From Palsa-504 sp963839095 (GTDB taxonomy: Bacteria > Actinomycetota > Actinomycetes > Streptosporangiales > Streptosporangiaceae): 64,000 bases of DNA. Every line of letters begins with the position of its first letter. Position 1 is the stretch's first letter. This document shows, one piece after another, positions 46,547 through 56,434 of the stretch. A model generated the notes under the pieces. The model was not told the origin of the DNA, did no database searches, and saw only the letters and a list, made by a program, of their open reading frames with translations. The position numbers were made by a program, and so were the translations under genes. The DNA is taken from NCBI GenBank assembly GCA_963839095.1, contig CAWIUF010000035.1, forward strand, positions 62,001-126,000, written 5' to 3'.

Positions 46547-47009
46547 CAGCCAGCGGTCCGAGCCGCTGCGAGCCGCTGGCGCTGGTCATCCGCTGGGCGA
46601 CCGGCAGGCCCGCCGCGTACACCCCGGCCATCAGCACCCCGGCCAGCGTGCTCGGCAGCGGCGCCCCCGCCGCTCCCAGCGCCATCCGGGCGAGCACGTA
46701 GACCCCGGCCACCGCGACCAGCAGCGCGGCCTGCGGCCAGTTGACCCGGAACGTCTGACGGGACCGGTGCAGCCGCACCCGCATCCTGGCCGTCAGCGGG
46801 AGCTGCAGCAGCGACACGCCGCAGCAATAGACCACCGTGAACAGGGCTGCGTCGTGGTCGAAGTCCATGGCGGCCGAGATGGCCAGCATCAGCGCCGCGG
46901 TGGCCGCCACGTACCACCAGGGCCAGCGCCAGCTCGCCGCCTCCCGTACCGCCTGCGCCTGCGCGGCCTCGATACCCGCCATGCCTTTCCGCGCGTCATC
47001 GATATCCAT
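46546..47009 (-). CDS. Small integral membrane protein (probable frame break near the end)
   Basis: ATG 47009 (MDIDDARKGMAGIEAAQAQA). About 153 residues with four hydrophobic helices (WWYVAATAALMLAISAAM; LFTVVYCCGVSLLQLPL; AALLVAVAGVYVLARM; AGVLMAGVYAAGLPVA). A one-base shift near 46560 would place the stop at 46546-46548, overlapping the regulator start; without it the frame runs on into unrelated sequence. No enzymatic motif. Co-transcribed with the winged-helix regulator. Confidence 0.7.
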
Positions 47010-47044
47010 GCCGATTCCCCTTGCCCCGTGTAGCGACTCCGTTT

Positions 47045-47096
47045 GGCTTTCCTACTAGGAAAGCCTAACCGTTGACTTGCCCGCTTGGCAAGTCAA
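47045..47096. promoter_or_regulatory. Two matched palindromic operators upstream of the membrane protein/regulator operon
   Basis: GGCTTTCC-TACTA-GGAAAGCC (47045-47065) and GACTTGCC-CGCTT-GGCAAGTC (47074-47094, extended by one TT/AA pair to 47072-47096). Both are perfect 8-bp-arm palindromes with a 5-bp spacer of the form RCTTKCC-N5-GGMAAGY, centres 29 bp apart. They lie 36-87 bp upstream of the membrane protein start. Confidence 0.75.
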
Positions 47097-47327
47097 ATCC
47101 GGCCGCGGCGAGGCCTGGTTCATGGGACAGAGGACGCCCGTAGTGCGCTTGGCAGTAGGCCGCCAGCCTCTTCCGGCGCCTCCGTCAACGACATCGATGC
47201 CACTTTGATGTCGCTGGGACGACAACGATGCCACTTTGATGTCGATGCCAGGGGCGGTGGCGGGTGCGGGGGTGGCTGGGCGGGCTCGGTTTCGGTGGCG
47301 AGGTGGGAGCCTGGGGCTGCTGAGGAT
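47097..47327. repeat. Intergenic stretch with a 19-bp direct repeat
   Basis: CGATGCCACTTTGATGTCG occurs at 47196-47214 and 47227-47245, flanked by GACATCGATG and TCGATGCC segments. Paired end-repeats of this kind occur at termini of IS21-like elements, but no transposase is present. The rest of the stretch is G-rich and featureless. Confidence 0.5.
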
Positions 47328-49002
47328 TTAGGTGAGGTCGGTTTCGTTGAGGGATTGGAGGTGGGGGACGTTGGCGTCGTCGCAGATGGCGCGGGCGAAG
47401 CGGATGCGGGCGTGGCGGCCGTCGTATTCGAGGGAGGAGAGGATGTTGTGGAACCAGGAGCCCTGGGTGATCCGCCACTTGATCCGGGGCAGGCGGGCGC
47501 GGGCCAGCCGGGCCAGGGTGGTGCCGAGGACGCCGCCGGGGCGGGAGGTGGTCAGCTGGTGCAGGCGCTTGTAGTGCTCCGGCAGGACGTTGTGGATCGG
47601 TGAGCAGACGGCCTGGTAGACGGGGCTACGGGGGTTGGTGCCGGGGGGGAACTCCACCTCGGCCAGGTAGCTGTGGTGGATGTCGCCGCCGATCACGGTG
47701 ACCGAGGCGGGCGGGGCCCCGCGCGCGCCGGTGGCCAGCTCGGTCAGCAGGTCCTCGAACCGCTCGAACGACGCGCTGAACGCGGCCCAGTGCTCGAGGT
47801 CGAGCTCCTGGCGGACCCGCTCGCCGGCCCGGGCCAGGCGGCGGCCCCAGGCGCCGCCGCAGACGGCCTCGTTCCACGCCTCCATCTCGTGGATGCCCGC
47901 GGGGAGCAGCAGCGGCAGCGAGCTGGCCAGGACCACGTGGTCCCAGTCGCCGGACACCGACTCGACGACCCACTGCCACTCGGCCTCGCCCGTCACCGAC
48001 CGGTGGCCTTCCTCGACCTGCCGGCCAGCCCGCGAGTCGATCACGACGACCCGCACCCCGCCGTAGGTGCGCCGGTAGCTCCACTGGATGTCGTTGCCCG
48101 GCTGGTCGGCCCGGACGGCGAAATCGCCGAGCACGTCGGCGTGGTCGCCCGGCTCCTGCAGCTGCTGCCACAGCTCGTTCTTGGCCAGTTCGGCCGGCGA
48201 GAGGTTGCCGATGTGCTGGTAGATCCAGTAGGTCATGTAGGCGCTGCGGATCCGCTCCGGCCACCAGGGCTTGGCCGCGTAGTCGCGCCGCCAGGCGGCC
48301 GAGGTGTTCCAGTCGTCGTGCACGTCGTGATCGTCGAAGATCATCGCGGAGGGGACGACGGACAGCAGCCAGCGCACCGAGGGCTCGGACCAGGCCTCGC
48401 GGTACAGGAAGCAGTACTCGGCGAAGACCGGCGACCTCGTAGCCGGGCGGGACGTCCGGGCCGCGGGTCTGCTCGATGTGCTCGCGGGTGGCCGGTCCCG
48501 GGTTGTCGGCGTAGACCTGGTCGCCGATATGCAGCATCAGGTCGGGCCACTGGTCGTGCGGCGTGTCCTTCAGGTCCAGGGCGAAGGCGACCATCGCGTC
48601 GGGACCGTGCTGCTTCTCGTCCTCCGCGGCGCGCTGGCGGGCGCGCCGCGAGCTCCAGCGGTGCCGCGGCATGGGCAGCTCGGCGATCCGGCAGGAGCCG
48701 TAGGTGAGCCGGACCGGCCGGGCCGGGTCCGTGGTCCGGAGCACGCTGGCCGGGAAGTCCGGGCCGGCGTCCGGCCAGCGGACGGCGCCGTCCAGGGTGA
48801 CCTGGTACTCGTACTCGGCGCCGGGCAGCAGGTCGTCGATCACCACCAGCGCGTAGTGGTGCCCGGCGACCTCGAAGGTCTGCGCCTGGTGGCCGAGGAT
48901 CTCGACCTGGCAGGCCCGGTCGGTCTCGACCCAGATCGTGGCCTCGGTATCGGCGACGTAGCGCAGCAGCGGGCCGAGCACGAGTTGCAGGCTTCGCGTC
49001 AT
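47328..49002 (-). CDS. PhoD-like alkaline phosphatase/metallophosphatase (one frame break)
   Basis: ATG 49002 overlaps the livF stop as ATGA and gives MTRSLQLVLGPLLRYV, close to family N-termini; ATG 49023 is an alternative. About 558 residues. An N-terminal fibronectin-like domain is followed by the metallophosphatase core: HIGDQVYADNPG, a frame change near 48430, MIFDDHDVHDDWN, VVVIDSRAGR and VIGGDIHHSYLAEV. No signal peptide, so unlike secreted PhoD it is probably cytoplasmic. Phosphodiesterase or phosphatase of unknown substrate. Confidence 0.85.
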
Positions 49003-49822
49003 GACCGGTAGAGCTGTCCCCATCTGTCATGCGCGCTTCCTACCCCGTCCGGGAAGCGATCATGACGAACGGACCGGGGCGGGATGCCTGCCTCGTTCGG
49101 TATCGATTTTGTGCTGCCGCGCAGCAGGTAAGCGGACCTCAGCCGGGCGGGGTTGTCGCGCAGTTCGCTGGCCTGGCCGGAGAAGCGGATCCGGCCGCCC
49201 TCCATGATGTGGGCGCGGTTGGCCAGGCCGAGTGCGACGGTGGCGAACTGCTCGATCAGCAGCACGCCCGCGCCGGCTTCGGCCACCGCGGCGATCACCG
49301 GGATCAGGCGGCTGACCACGACCGGGGCCAGGCCCAGGGACAGTTCGTCGACGAGCAGGTAGCGGGGCGCTCCGATCAGCGCCTGGGCCAGCACCACCAT
49401 CTGCTGCTCACCGCCGGACAGGGTCCGGGCGGGGGCGGTGAGCCGCTGGCGGAGCTGGGGGAACAGCTCCAGGACGCGGTCGCGGCCGGACTGGGCCTGC
49501 TCTTTGGTGAGCGCGTAGCTGGCCACCCGCAGGTTGTCCTCGACGGTCAGGTCGGGCAGCAGCCGGCGGCCCTCGGGGACGACGGCGACGCCGTGGCGCC
49601 GGATCCGTTCCGGGCGGCGGCCGGCCAGGCTCGGCTCATCGAGGAGCACCGCGCCCGCGGTGGGCTGAGGACGCCGCCGACGGCGAGGACCAGGGTGGAC
49701 TTGCCCGCGCCGTTCGGTCCGAGCAGGGCGGTGACCTGGCCTTCGGCGATCTCCAGGGAGACGTCCTTGACCACGGCGCGGCCGCCGCGCTCGACGGTGA
49801 GGTCGCGCAGCACCAGGCTCAC
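48999..49822 (-). CDS. livF: Branched-chain amino acid-type ABC transporter ATPase LivF (one frame break)
   Basis: GTG 49822 overlaps the livG stop (GTGA). Walker A LLGPNGAGKSTLVLAVGG, a frame change near 49665, VAVVPEGRRLLPDLTVEDNL, signature TLSGGEQQMVVLAQAL and Walker B YLLVDELSLGLAP. The Walker-B Glu is preceded by Asp as normal. The C-terminus is longer than usual (about 30 extra residues) and runs into the phosphatase start. About 274 residues. Confidence 0.9.
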
Positions 49823-50530
49823 TGGTCCACCCCCAGGTAGGCGCGGATCACGGCGTCGTCGCGGAGCACAGCGGCGGTGGGGCCGGACGCGATCAGCTTG
49901 CCGAAGTCGAGCACGGCGGTGGTGGCGCAGCAGGCCGAGACCAGGCTCATGTCGTGGTCGACGAGGATGGCCAGCGCGCCGGTGTGCTCGGGGATACGGC
50001 GGATCACCGCGGCCAGGTGGCTGGTCTCCTCGTCGGGCAGCCCGGCGGCGGGCTCGTCCAGCAGGACCAGGCGGGGCTTCCCGACGACGGCGCGGGCCAC
50101 CTCGACCAGCCGCCGCTGGCCGGCGCCGAGCGTGTTCGTCCTTGGTGTCCGGGTCGATGTCGAGGCCGGCGAACTCGATCGCGTCGAGCACGTCCCGGCG
50201 GCGGGAGGCGCCGCCGAGCCGGGAGTGCTCGTGGACCATGGCCACGTTGTCGAACACGGAGAGCTCCTCGATGGCCTGCTCGGTCTGGAAGGTCCGGCGC
50301 ACGCCCCAGCGGGCGCGGCGGAAATGGGCCATCGACAGCAGGTCGGTGCCGAACGCGCGCACCGTCCCCGAGGCCGGCCGCACGAAGCCGCTCAGCACGT
50401 TGAAGAACGTGGTCTTGCCGGCCCCGTTCGGTCCGATGAGCCCGCAGGTCCCTTCGGTGAACGTCAGGCTCATGGCGTCGAGGGAGGTGACGCCGCCGTA
50501 GCGGACGGTCAGGCCGTCGACCTCGATCAT
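49819..50530 (-). CDS. livG: Branched-chain amino acid-type ABC transporter ATPase LivG (one frame break)
   Basis: ATG 50530 overlaps the livM stop (ATGA). Walker A LIGPNGAGKTTFFNVLSGFV, RRTFQTEQAIEELSVFDNVA, a frame change near 50145 that removes part of the signature from the first frame, then LGAGQRRLVEVARAVVGKPR and Walker B LVLLDEPAAGLPDEE. About 237 residues. Pairs with LivF at the LivHM pore. Confidence 0.9.
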
Positions 50531-51621
50531 GGGACGTGCTCCGGGGTTTCTGGGTCCAGGGCGGGCTTGCTTGCTGGTGGCTGGCCCCGGCGCAGGCGGC
50601 GGGCGAGGCGGGCCAGGTCCCGCGGGACCTGATCGGCCAGGCCGGCCGGGGCCGTGGTCAGCACCTGCAGCACCCCGAGGCCGAACAAGATGGTCAGCCA
50701 GTCGGCCGAGACGCCCCAGTTGTTCAGCAGGGACGGCAGGAACTGGTAGAGCAGGCCGGCCACCACCGCGCCCCACAGGCTGTACGCGCCGCCCATCAGC
50801 ACCACGGCCAGCAAGGTGATCGAGTCCTGGGTGGGGAAGCCGATCGAGTACAGGTAGTGGATCGCGCCGGCCAGCACGCCGCCGGCCACCCCGGTGATGA
50901 ACGAGGCCAGCGCGAACGCCCACAGCTTGTACAGGGTGGTGTTGATGCCGGCCGCCAGCGCGGCGGGCTCGCTTTGCCTGATGGCCGCCCAGGCGCGGCC
51001 CGGCTTGGTCTTGATGTGCGCCAGGACCAGCGCGAACATGGCGATCGCGACGATCACGGAGAAGCGGAAGTAGGCCAGGTCGCCGGCGGCGAAGCCGGGC
51101 CTTCTGATCGGCGGGATGTGCACCAGGCTGCCGTTGTAGCCGAGGAAGCCGTGGCCCCCGTTGGGGAAGTTCACCGTGGCCAGCACGACCGTGATGCCGC
51201 CCGCCAGCATCAGCGTGATCAGCGCCAGGTACAGGCCGCGCAGCCGCAGCGCGGGCAGCCCGATCGCCGTGCCGGCGATCATGGTGATCACGCCCGCCTC
51301 GAGCAGGATGAGCAGGTACGGCTGGCTGGTGGCGAACAGCAGCCGGGCCGCCACCCAGGCGCCGACGGCCAGCACCGCGACCTGGCCCAGCGAGACCAGG
51401 CCGACCCGGCCGACCAGCACCCCGAGGGCCAGCGCGACCATCGAGTACACCGCGACCTGGGTCATCGTGTCCACGTAGTACTGGCTCATCAGCTGCGGCA
51501 GGCCGAGCAGGACGAACAGCAGCAAGACGGCGGTGATGACGGCTTTGGGCTGGGTCAGGTCCTTGAGCCGCATGGTGGAGAGCCGCATGGTGGAGAGCCG
51601 CATGGTGCTGAGCCGCCTCAT
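50527..51621 (-). CDS. livM: Branched-chain amino acid-type ABC permease LivM
   Basis: 364 residues, about nine membrane helices, with LGVLVGRVGLVSLGQVAVLA and GRAWAAIRQSEPAALAAGIN, the EAA-like loop of this permease family. The N-terminus is a 15-bp tandem repeat giving MRLST three times, each with its own ATG, so several starts are possible (51621, 51606 and so on). The start shares one base with the livH stop (TGATG). Confidence 0.92.
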   Translation of the reverse strand: MRRLSTMRLSTMRLSTMRLKDLTQPKAVITAVLLLFVLLGLPQLMSQYYVDTMTQVAVYSMVALALGVLVGRVGLVSLGQVAVLAVGAWVAARLLFATSQPYLLILLEAGVITMIAGTAIGLPALRLRGLYLALITLMLAGGITVVLATVNFPNGGHGFLGYNGSLVHIPPIRRPGFAAGDLAYFRFSVIVAIAMFALVLAHIKTKPGRAWAAIRQSEPAALAAGINTTLYKLWAFALASFITGVAGGVLAGAIHYLYSIGFPTQDSITLLAVVLMGGAYSLWGAVVAGLLYQFLPSLLNNWGVSADWLTILFGLGVLQVLTTAPAGLADQVPRDLARLARRLRRGQPPASKPALDPETPEHVP

Positions 51622-52514
51622 CAGGCTCCCTCGCGGGACTGGACCATGACCCGGTGCCGGGACAGCACCAGCAGGCCGATGGCGGCGATCACGAACGGGG
51701 TCATGTCGCGGTAGTTGCTCAGCGAGACGACCGGCGTGAGCAGGTCGTGCAGCAGGCCGACGACGATCGCGGCGGCGAACGTGAGCGCGATCGAGCGCAG
51801 CCTGGCTATCAGCACCGCGGCCAGCGAGGAGATGACCAGGAAGGTGAGGGTGGTGGCGTCCAGGGCGACCAGGTCGGCGAGCAGCAGCCCGGCGATGCCG
51901 GCCAGGATGCCGCAGCCGAGCCAGGCGGCGGCTTCCACCCTCCTGACCGGAACGCCGAGGGTCGCGGTGATCTCGCGGTCGTTGGCCATCGCCCGCATGG
52001 CCGTGCCGAGCTTGGTGAACCGCAGGAACGCGGCCGTGGCGGCGGTGAGCGCCACCCCGGCGGCCAGGGCGATCACCTGGGTGTCGGTGACGGTGATCTG
52101 CCCGGTGGTGAAGCCGCTGTTGTCGGTGGGCAGGGTGAGCGAGCGGGCCTGGCCGCCGCTGGTCGTCCAGAGCAGGTCCATCAGGCCGTAAAGGACGAGC
52201 GTGAGCCCGATGGTGGCCACCGCCTTGACCAGCGGGTCCCGCTTGGCCAGAGCCGGGCCGAACAGGGTCCCGTAGCCGAGGGTCACGGCGGCGGCCACGG
52301 CGACGCAGGCGAGGTCGCCGGCCCAGCCCGGCGCGCCCTGCTGGCTCAGCGACCAGGCGGTCAGCGCACCCAGCGCGCCGGCCGCGCCGAAGGCCAGGTA
52401 GAGCACGCCGGTGGCCCGGTACAGGACGACCAGCCCGACCCCGGACAGGGCGTACACCCCGCCCAGGGCCAGGCCGCTCACGATGAACGGCTCGAAGTCC
52501 GCCCAGGGCGGCAT
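51621..52514 (-). CDS. livH: Branched-chain amino acid-type ABC permease LivH
   Basis: 297 residues, about eight membrane helices; FEPFIVSGLALGGVYALSGV at the start and FTKLGTAMRAMANDREITAT, the cytoplasmic loop that contacts the ATPases. Intact. Follows the substrate-binding protein gene by 22 bp, giving operon order K-H-M-G-F. Confidence 0.93.
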   Translation of the reverse strand: MPPWADFEPFIVSGLALGGVYALSGVGLVVLYRATGVLYLAFGAAGALGALTAWSLSQQGAPGWAGDLACVAVAAAVTLGYGTLFGPALAKRDPLVKAVATIGLTLVLYGLMDLLWTTSGGQARSLTLPTDNSGFTTGQITVTDTQVIALAAGVALTAATAAFLRFTKLGTAMRAMANDREITATLGVPVRRVEAAAWLGCGILAGIAGLLLADLVALDATTLTFLVISSLAAVLIARLRSIALTFAAAIVVGLLHDLLTPVVSLSNYRDMTPFVIAAIGLLVLSRHRVMVQSREGA

Positions 52515-52536
52515 TACCTTTTTGCCCCCTGCCCGG

Positions 52537-53907
52537 TCATGAGACGTTGGGTGCGGTGCCGGCGGCGGCGCGGTACTGCGCGATCTGCGGGTCGACCGAC
52601 GCGATCGGGGTGCAGCCCTGCGTCGTGGTCATCTGGCCGTCCTTGGGCGTGACGGTGTAGTCGGAGTTGTTCGGGATGTGCAGGGGGTAGCTGCCGTAGG
52701 TCCACGCCTGGCAGAGCATGCCGGTGTTGAAGTCCTTGACCGCCTTGAACGCGGCGTTGACGCTCTGCACCGTGTAGGCGCCGTTTATCGACTGCAATGC
52801 ATGCACTGCGATCTCGGCCTCGGTGAAGCCCATCTGGCTGAAGCTGCCGATGCCGCCCTGGACCGATTTCCCGTACTGCTTCAGGATCGCCTTGTACAGG
52901 TTCATGGCGGTGCTGCGGTTGCCGTCGGGCGGGGTCAGCTCGGCGTTGACGAACAGCTTGCCGTTCCACTTCGGGCCGAGCGAGGTGGCCAGGAAGTCGG
53001 TATTGCAGGGTGTGGAGCAGCCCCACAGCTTGACCCGGTTCTCCAGGCCGAGCTTCTGCGCCGCCTGCAAGATGATCAGCGCCTCGGGCGGGGTGAAGTT
53101 GAGTATCACGGCACCGTTCGGGCCGGCGTCGTTGACCTCCTTGATGGCCACCGAGTTCGCGTCGGTGATCGGCACGTTCTCGGTCAGCTGGACGATCGGC
53201 ACGTTCTTGTCCTTGGCCAGCGCGGCCGGGCCGGCCGCGACGTAGCCGGTGCCGGGCACGTTGGCCTGGTCGAACACGATCTTGCCGACGTGCTGGGCGA
53301 GGGCGTACTGCACCGCGCCGTCCGAGCTGTACCGCGGGCCCATGTTGACGGCGGCGCTGTTCGGGGTGGCGTAGCACTCGGGCGCGATGCCGGAGTCGAT
53401 GACGTAGAAGCCCATCTTCTGCCAGTAGCCGCTGTTCACCGAGCACTCGATGAGGGAGGTGCTGCCGACGACGCCGACGACGTGGTCGGACTGCACCAGC
53501 TGCTTGGCGTCGGCCGCGACCTGGGCCGGGTTGGTCTGCTCGGTCTCGATGTAGTACTTGACCGGGTGGCCGTTGATGCCGCCGTTGGCGTTCACGCAGT
53601 CGAAGTAGGCCTTGGCCATGTTCGGGATGTCGGTGAACGAGGTGCCTGGCTGGTTGGTGGCGATGGCGCCGAGCGCGATCGGGGTGCCGGTCGCCTTGAC
53701 GCCGGGCTTGCTGCCGCACTGCGAGGTGTCCACGGTGGCGCTGCTCGCGCTACCGCCCGCGCTGCTGCTCGTCGCGGACCCGGCGGGCGTGGTCGGGCCG
53801 GTGCTCGTGTTGCTGTTCGAGATGCTGCTGCAGCCGGCCACGGCTCCGGCCAGGGTGAAAGCGGCGGTGAGGATAAGGGCGGCGTTCGTTCTTCTTCGTC
53901 TTCCCAT
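52537..53907 (-). CDS. ABC transporter substrate-binding lipoprotein (LivK/periplasmic-binding type I)
   Basis: 456 residues; lipoprotein signal with lipobox LAGAVAGC (Cys about residue 26), then a Ser/Thr/Gly linker and a type I periplasmic-binding fold (GTPIALGAIATNQPG, VVGVVGSTSLIECS, AVILNFTPPEALIILQAA). Cys pairs (WGCSTPCNT) suggest disulfides. It is the receptor for the LivHMGF pore; the ligand could be an amino acid, amide or aromatic acid. Confidence 0.92.
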   Translation of the reverse strand: MGRRRRTNAALILTAAFTLAGAVAGCSSISNSNTSTGPTTPAGSATSSSAGGSASSATVDTSQCGSKPGVKATGTPIALGAIATNQPGTSFTDIPNMAKAYFDCVNANGGINGHPVKYYIETEQTNPAQVAADAKQLVQSDHVVGVVGSTSLIECSVNSGYWQKMGFYVIDSGIAPECYATPNSAAVNMGPRYSSDGAVQYALAQHVGKIVFDQANVPGTGYVAAGPAALAKDKNVPIVQLTENVPITDANSVAIKEVNDAGPNGAVILNFTPPEALIILQAAQKLGLENRVKLWGCSTPCNTDFLATSLGPKWNGKLFVNAELTPPDGNRSTAMNLYKAILKQYGKSVQGGIGSFSQMGFTEAEIAVHALQSINGAYTVQSVNAAFKAVKDFNTGMLCQAWTYGSYPLHIPNNSDYTVTPKDGQMTTTQGCTPIASVDPQIAQYRAAAGTAPNVS

Positions 53908-53945
53908 GCTCTCCCCCTCGGGGCGGTGGAGGTTGATGTTGTGCG

Positions 53946-55001
53946 TCAGTTCACGGTGACCACGATCTTGACCGCGTCCGGCGGCCTGCTCATCGCGAAT
54001 TCGAAGGCCTCGGCTGCGCGGGCCAGCGGAAAATGGTGTGAGAACAGCCGGGTTATACGTTTTCGGTTCGACGTCACCAGGCTTATCGCGGCACGGAAAT
54101 CCGCGGCTGTCGCGGTGCTCGAGCCGAGGACGTCTATTTCCTTTTCCGGGAAGATGCCGGGCCTGACTGGTGCCGTTCCTGAGGACATGCCGACGACCAC
54201 GACCCGGCCGGCCGGCGCGACGATCGCGGTCGCCAGGTTCAGCGCGCTGGTCGCGCCGCTGGTCTCCACGACCAGCGGCGGGCCTTCCCCGGCGGTCCAG
54301 TCGAGGGTCACGGCGATGATGTCCTGTTCGGGCTGTTCCGGCTGTTCGGGCTGTTCGGGTGCCCAGGTCACGGTGTCGGCACCGAGGTGCCTGGCCAGGT
54401 CGCGGCGGGTCTCTACAGGGTCGATAGACATGGCTTTCGCGCCCGCGTGGACGGCCGCCGTCAGCACGGCCAGCCCGATCGGGCCGGCGCCGAGCACCAC
54501 CACCTGCTCGCCCGCCTGCACGCGGCCGCGGGCCAGGGCGTGCACCGCCACCGAGGCGGGCTCGACGAAGGAGGCGCTGTCCGGGTCCAGGTCGCCGACC
54601 GCGAAGACCTGTTCCGCCTTAACTTCCAGGCACTCCTGCAGGCCGCCGTCGAGGTGCACGCCGACTAGGCGGAAGGCAGGGCAGACGTTTGGCCGGTTCT
54701 CCCGGCAGGGGTAGCAGCGCCCGCAGGGCAGCAGCGGCCAGATCGCGACCCGGTCGCCGCTCTGGTGGCCGCTGTCGCCGGGGTCGGCCACGATGGCGGC
54801 GACCTCGTGGCCCTGGATCCGAGGGTAGAAGTCGCTGGCGCCGGAGAGGGCGGCCACATCGCCGGAGAACAGGTGGAAGTCGGAGCCGCAGATGCCGACG
54901 GCTTCGGGCCGCACGATGACGTGCCCGGCCCGGGCGCGGCCCGGTCCTTCGATGTCTTCGACCACCAGCTCGCCCGGTGCTCTGGTTACCGCGGCCAGCA
55001 C
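53946..55001 (-). CDS. Zinc-dependent alcohol/polyol dehydrogenase (MDR family)
   Basis: GTG 55001 is six bases from GGAAAGGGG and gives VLAAVTRAPGELVVEDIEGP; longer in-frame starts lack a binding site. About 351 residues. Catalytic zinc: CGSDFH and GHE; structural zinc Cys cluster CGRCYPCRENRPNVC; Rossmann motif VVVLGAGPIGLAVLTAAVHA. A 9-bp tandem repeat inserts EQPEQPEQPEQ near residue 230. Sorbitol/threonine dehydrogenase-like; substrate unknown. It lies 38 bp after the binding-protein start region and on the same strand, so it may be upstream of the ABC operon. Confidence 0.9.
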   Translation of the reverse strand: MLAAVTRAPGELVVEDIEGPGRARAGHVIVRPEAVGICGSDFHLFSGDVAALSGASDFYPRIQGHEVAAIVADPGDSGHQSGDRVAIWPLLPCGRCYPCRENRPNVCPAFRLVGVHLDGGLQECLEVKAEQVFAVGDLDPDSASFVEPASVAVHALARGRVQAGEQVVVLGAGPIGLAVLTAAVHAGAKAMSIDPVETRRDLARHLGADTVTWAPEQPEQPEQPEQDIIAVTLDWTAGEGPPLVVETSGATSALNLATAIVAPAGRVVVVGMSSGTAPVRPGIFPEKEIDVLGSSTATAADFRAAISLVTSNRKRITRLFSHHFPLARAAEAFEFAMSRPPDAVKIVVTVN

Positions 55002-55345
55002 ATACGGCCCCTTTCCGCGGCTGCCCTTGATCAGCGTGAATGATGAGAAAACTGGCAATTACCGCGTTAATGCGGAGATTCCCACGGCCGATCCCGCCGG
55101 ACAATGACACGGCACCCAAAAACGATTGGTGAATTCCTGGTCCCGGCCACAAGCCTGTGCTGTCCCTCAGGTGCAGGCCCGCGCGCGGAGGCTGGGTGGG
55201 CGGGGCCGTGGGCTCGGCCGACGGGGCCGTGGGGCCTCGGCGGGTGGGGCCGTGGGGCCTCCCATTGGTGGTTGCGGCCAGAATCTGGCTGTAACTACCC
55301 AGTGCGGGGGCCGCCCTCGCTACCCTCGACGGGGCGAGGGCGGCG

Positions 55346-56434
55346 ATGATGCGAGAAAACGGGAGCGAGCCGGACAGCGGCAAGGCACCAGGGCGTTCGC
55401 GGCTGCTCATCTACCTGCTGGTCGCCGCCGTCGCCGCTGGCCTCGGGGTGGTCGCCGTCACCCTCTCCCAGCACGGTGGACCGGCCGTTGCGAGCACCCA
55501 CCTGGACCAGGCCCGGGTGGCGCGAGAAGTCACGCCAGGCCTCGTCGACATCAGGGCCAGCCTGCCGTACAGTCACGAGGTGTCCGCGGACACAGGCATC
55601 GTCGTGTCCGCGGATGGCCTCGTGCTCACCAGCAATAACGACATCGCCGGCTCGACCAAGGTGCAGGCCACGCTTGTCGGCTCCGGCCGGACCTATACCG
55701 CGCGAGTACTCGGCCACGACGCCACCCAGGACGTCGCCCTGCTCCAGCTCGAGGGAGCAGCGCACCTGCCGGCGGTCACCCTCGGGAACTCCAGCCAGGT
55801 AACCATCGGCATGCCAGTCCTCGCCCTCGGCAACGCGCAGGGACAAGGCGGCGTGACACCCGCCGCAGGCATCATCAACGCCCTGAACCGCTCCATCAGC
55901 TCGGGCGGCGGATTCCAGGGGCTGGCCGCCCAGCACCTGCGCGGCATGCAGCAGACCAGCGCGCAGATCGGGCCGGGCGACGACGGCGGTGCGCTGGCGG
56001 ACAGCGACGGCCAGGTGATCGGCATGATCACCACCGCGAACACCTCCTCGGGCCAGCAGAGCACGACCGGGTTCGCCATCCCGATCAACACGGCCATGGC
56101 GATCGCCCGCGAGATCAGCCACGGGCAGGCCAGCTCCACGGTCTACCTCGGCGAACCGGGATTCCTCGGCGTGGAAGTGAAGACCAGCATCAGCCGCGAC
56201 CCGTCAGGCGCGCTTATCGTCGGCGTGATCGGTGACACCCCGGCCAGCCGGGCCGGGCTGGCCGCGGGCGATGTCATTACCGGCATCAACGGCCGGCCAG
56301 TAACCACTCCCGCCGCACTGAACACCCTCCTGCGGCAGTACCACCCTGGCGATGCGGTCTCAGTCAGCTGGACCGCCATCCATGGCGCCCCCCGTACCAC
56401 GCGGATCACCCTGGGCAACGGGCCCTTCCAGTAA
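55346..56434 (+). CDS. HtrA/DegP-like PDZ protein with lost catalytic residues (pseudoprotease)
   Basis: ATG 55346 with GAGGG upstream. 362 residues: a short cytoplasmic start, one membrane helix (LLIYLLVAAVAAGLGVVAVT), a trypsin-like domain (residues about 55-245) and a PDZ domain (about 262-355; DTPASRAGLAAGDVITGING). The catalytic Asp region QDVALLQLE is present, but the His block reads LTSNNDIAG where LTNNHVVAG is usual (His to Asn), and the Ser block reads GPGDDGGAL instead of GNSGGAL (Ser to Asp). Two independent replacements in otherwise well-kept motifs argue for a non-proteolytic envelope protein, perhaps a binder of misfolded proteins. Confidence 0.85.
   Translation: MMRENGSEPDSGKAPGRSRLLIYLLVAAVAAGLGVVAVTLSQHGGPAVASTHLDQARVAREVTPGLVDIRASLPYSHEVSADTGIVVSADGLVLTSNNDIAGSTKVQATLVGSGRTYTARVLGHDATQDVALLQLEGAAHLPAVTLGNSSQVTIGMPVLALGNAQGQGGVTPAAGIINALNRSISSGGGFQGLAAQHLRGMQQTSAQIGPGDDGGALADSDGQVIGMITTANTSSGQQSTTGFAIPINTAMAIAREISHGQASSTVYLGEPGFLGVEVKTSISRDPSGALIVGVIGDTPASRAGLAAGDVITGINGRPVTTPAALNTLLRQYHPGDAVSVSWTAIHGAPRTTRITLGNGPFQ

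Noticed and set aside
47196..47245. Possible CRISPR repeat pair
   Set aside because: Only two copies, 12-bp gap, no cas genes nearby.
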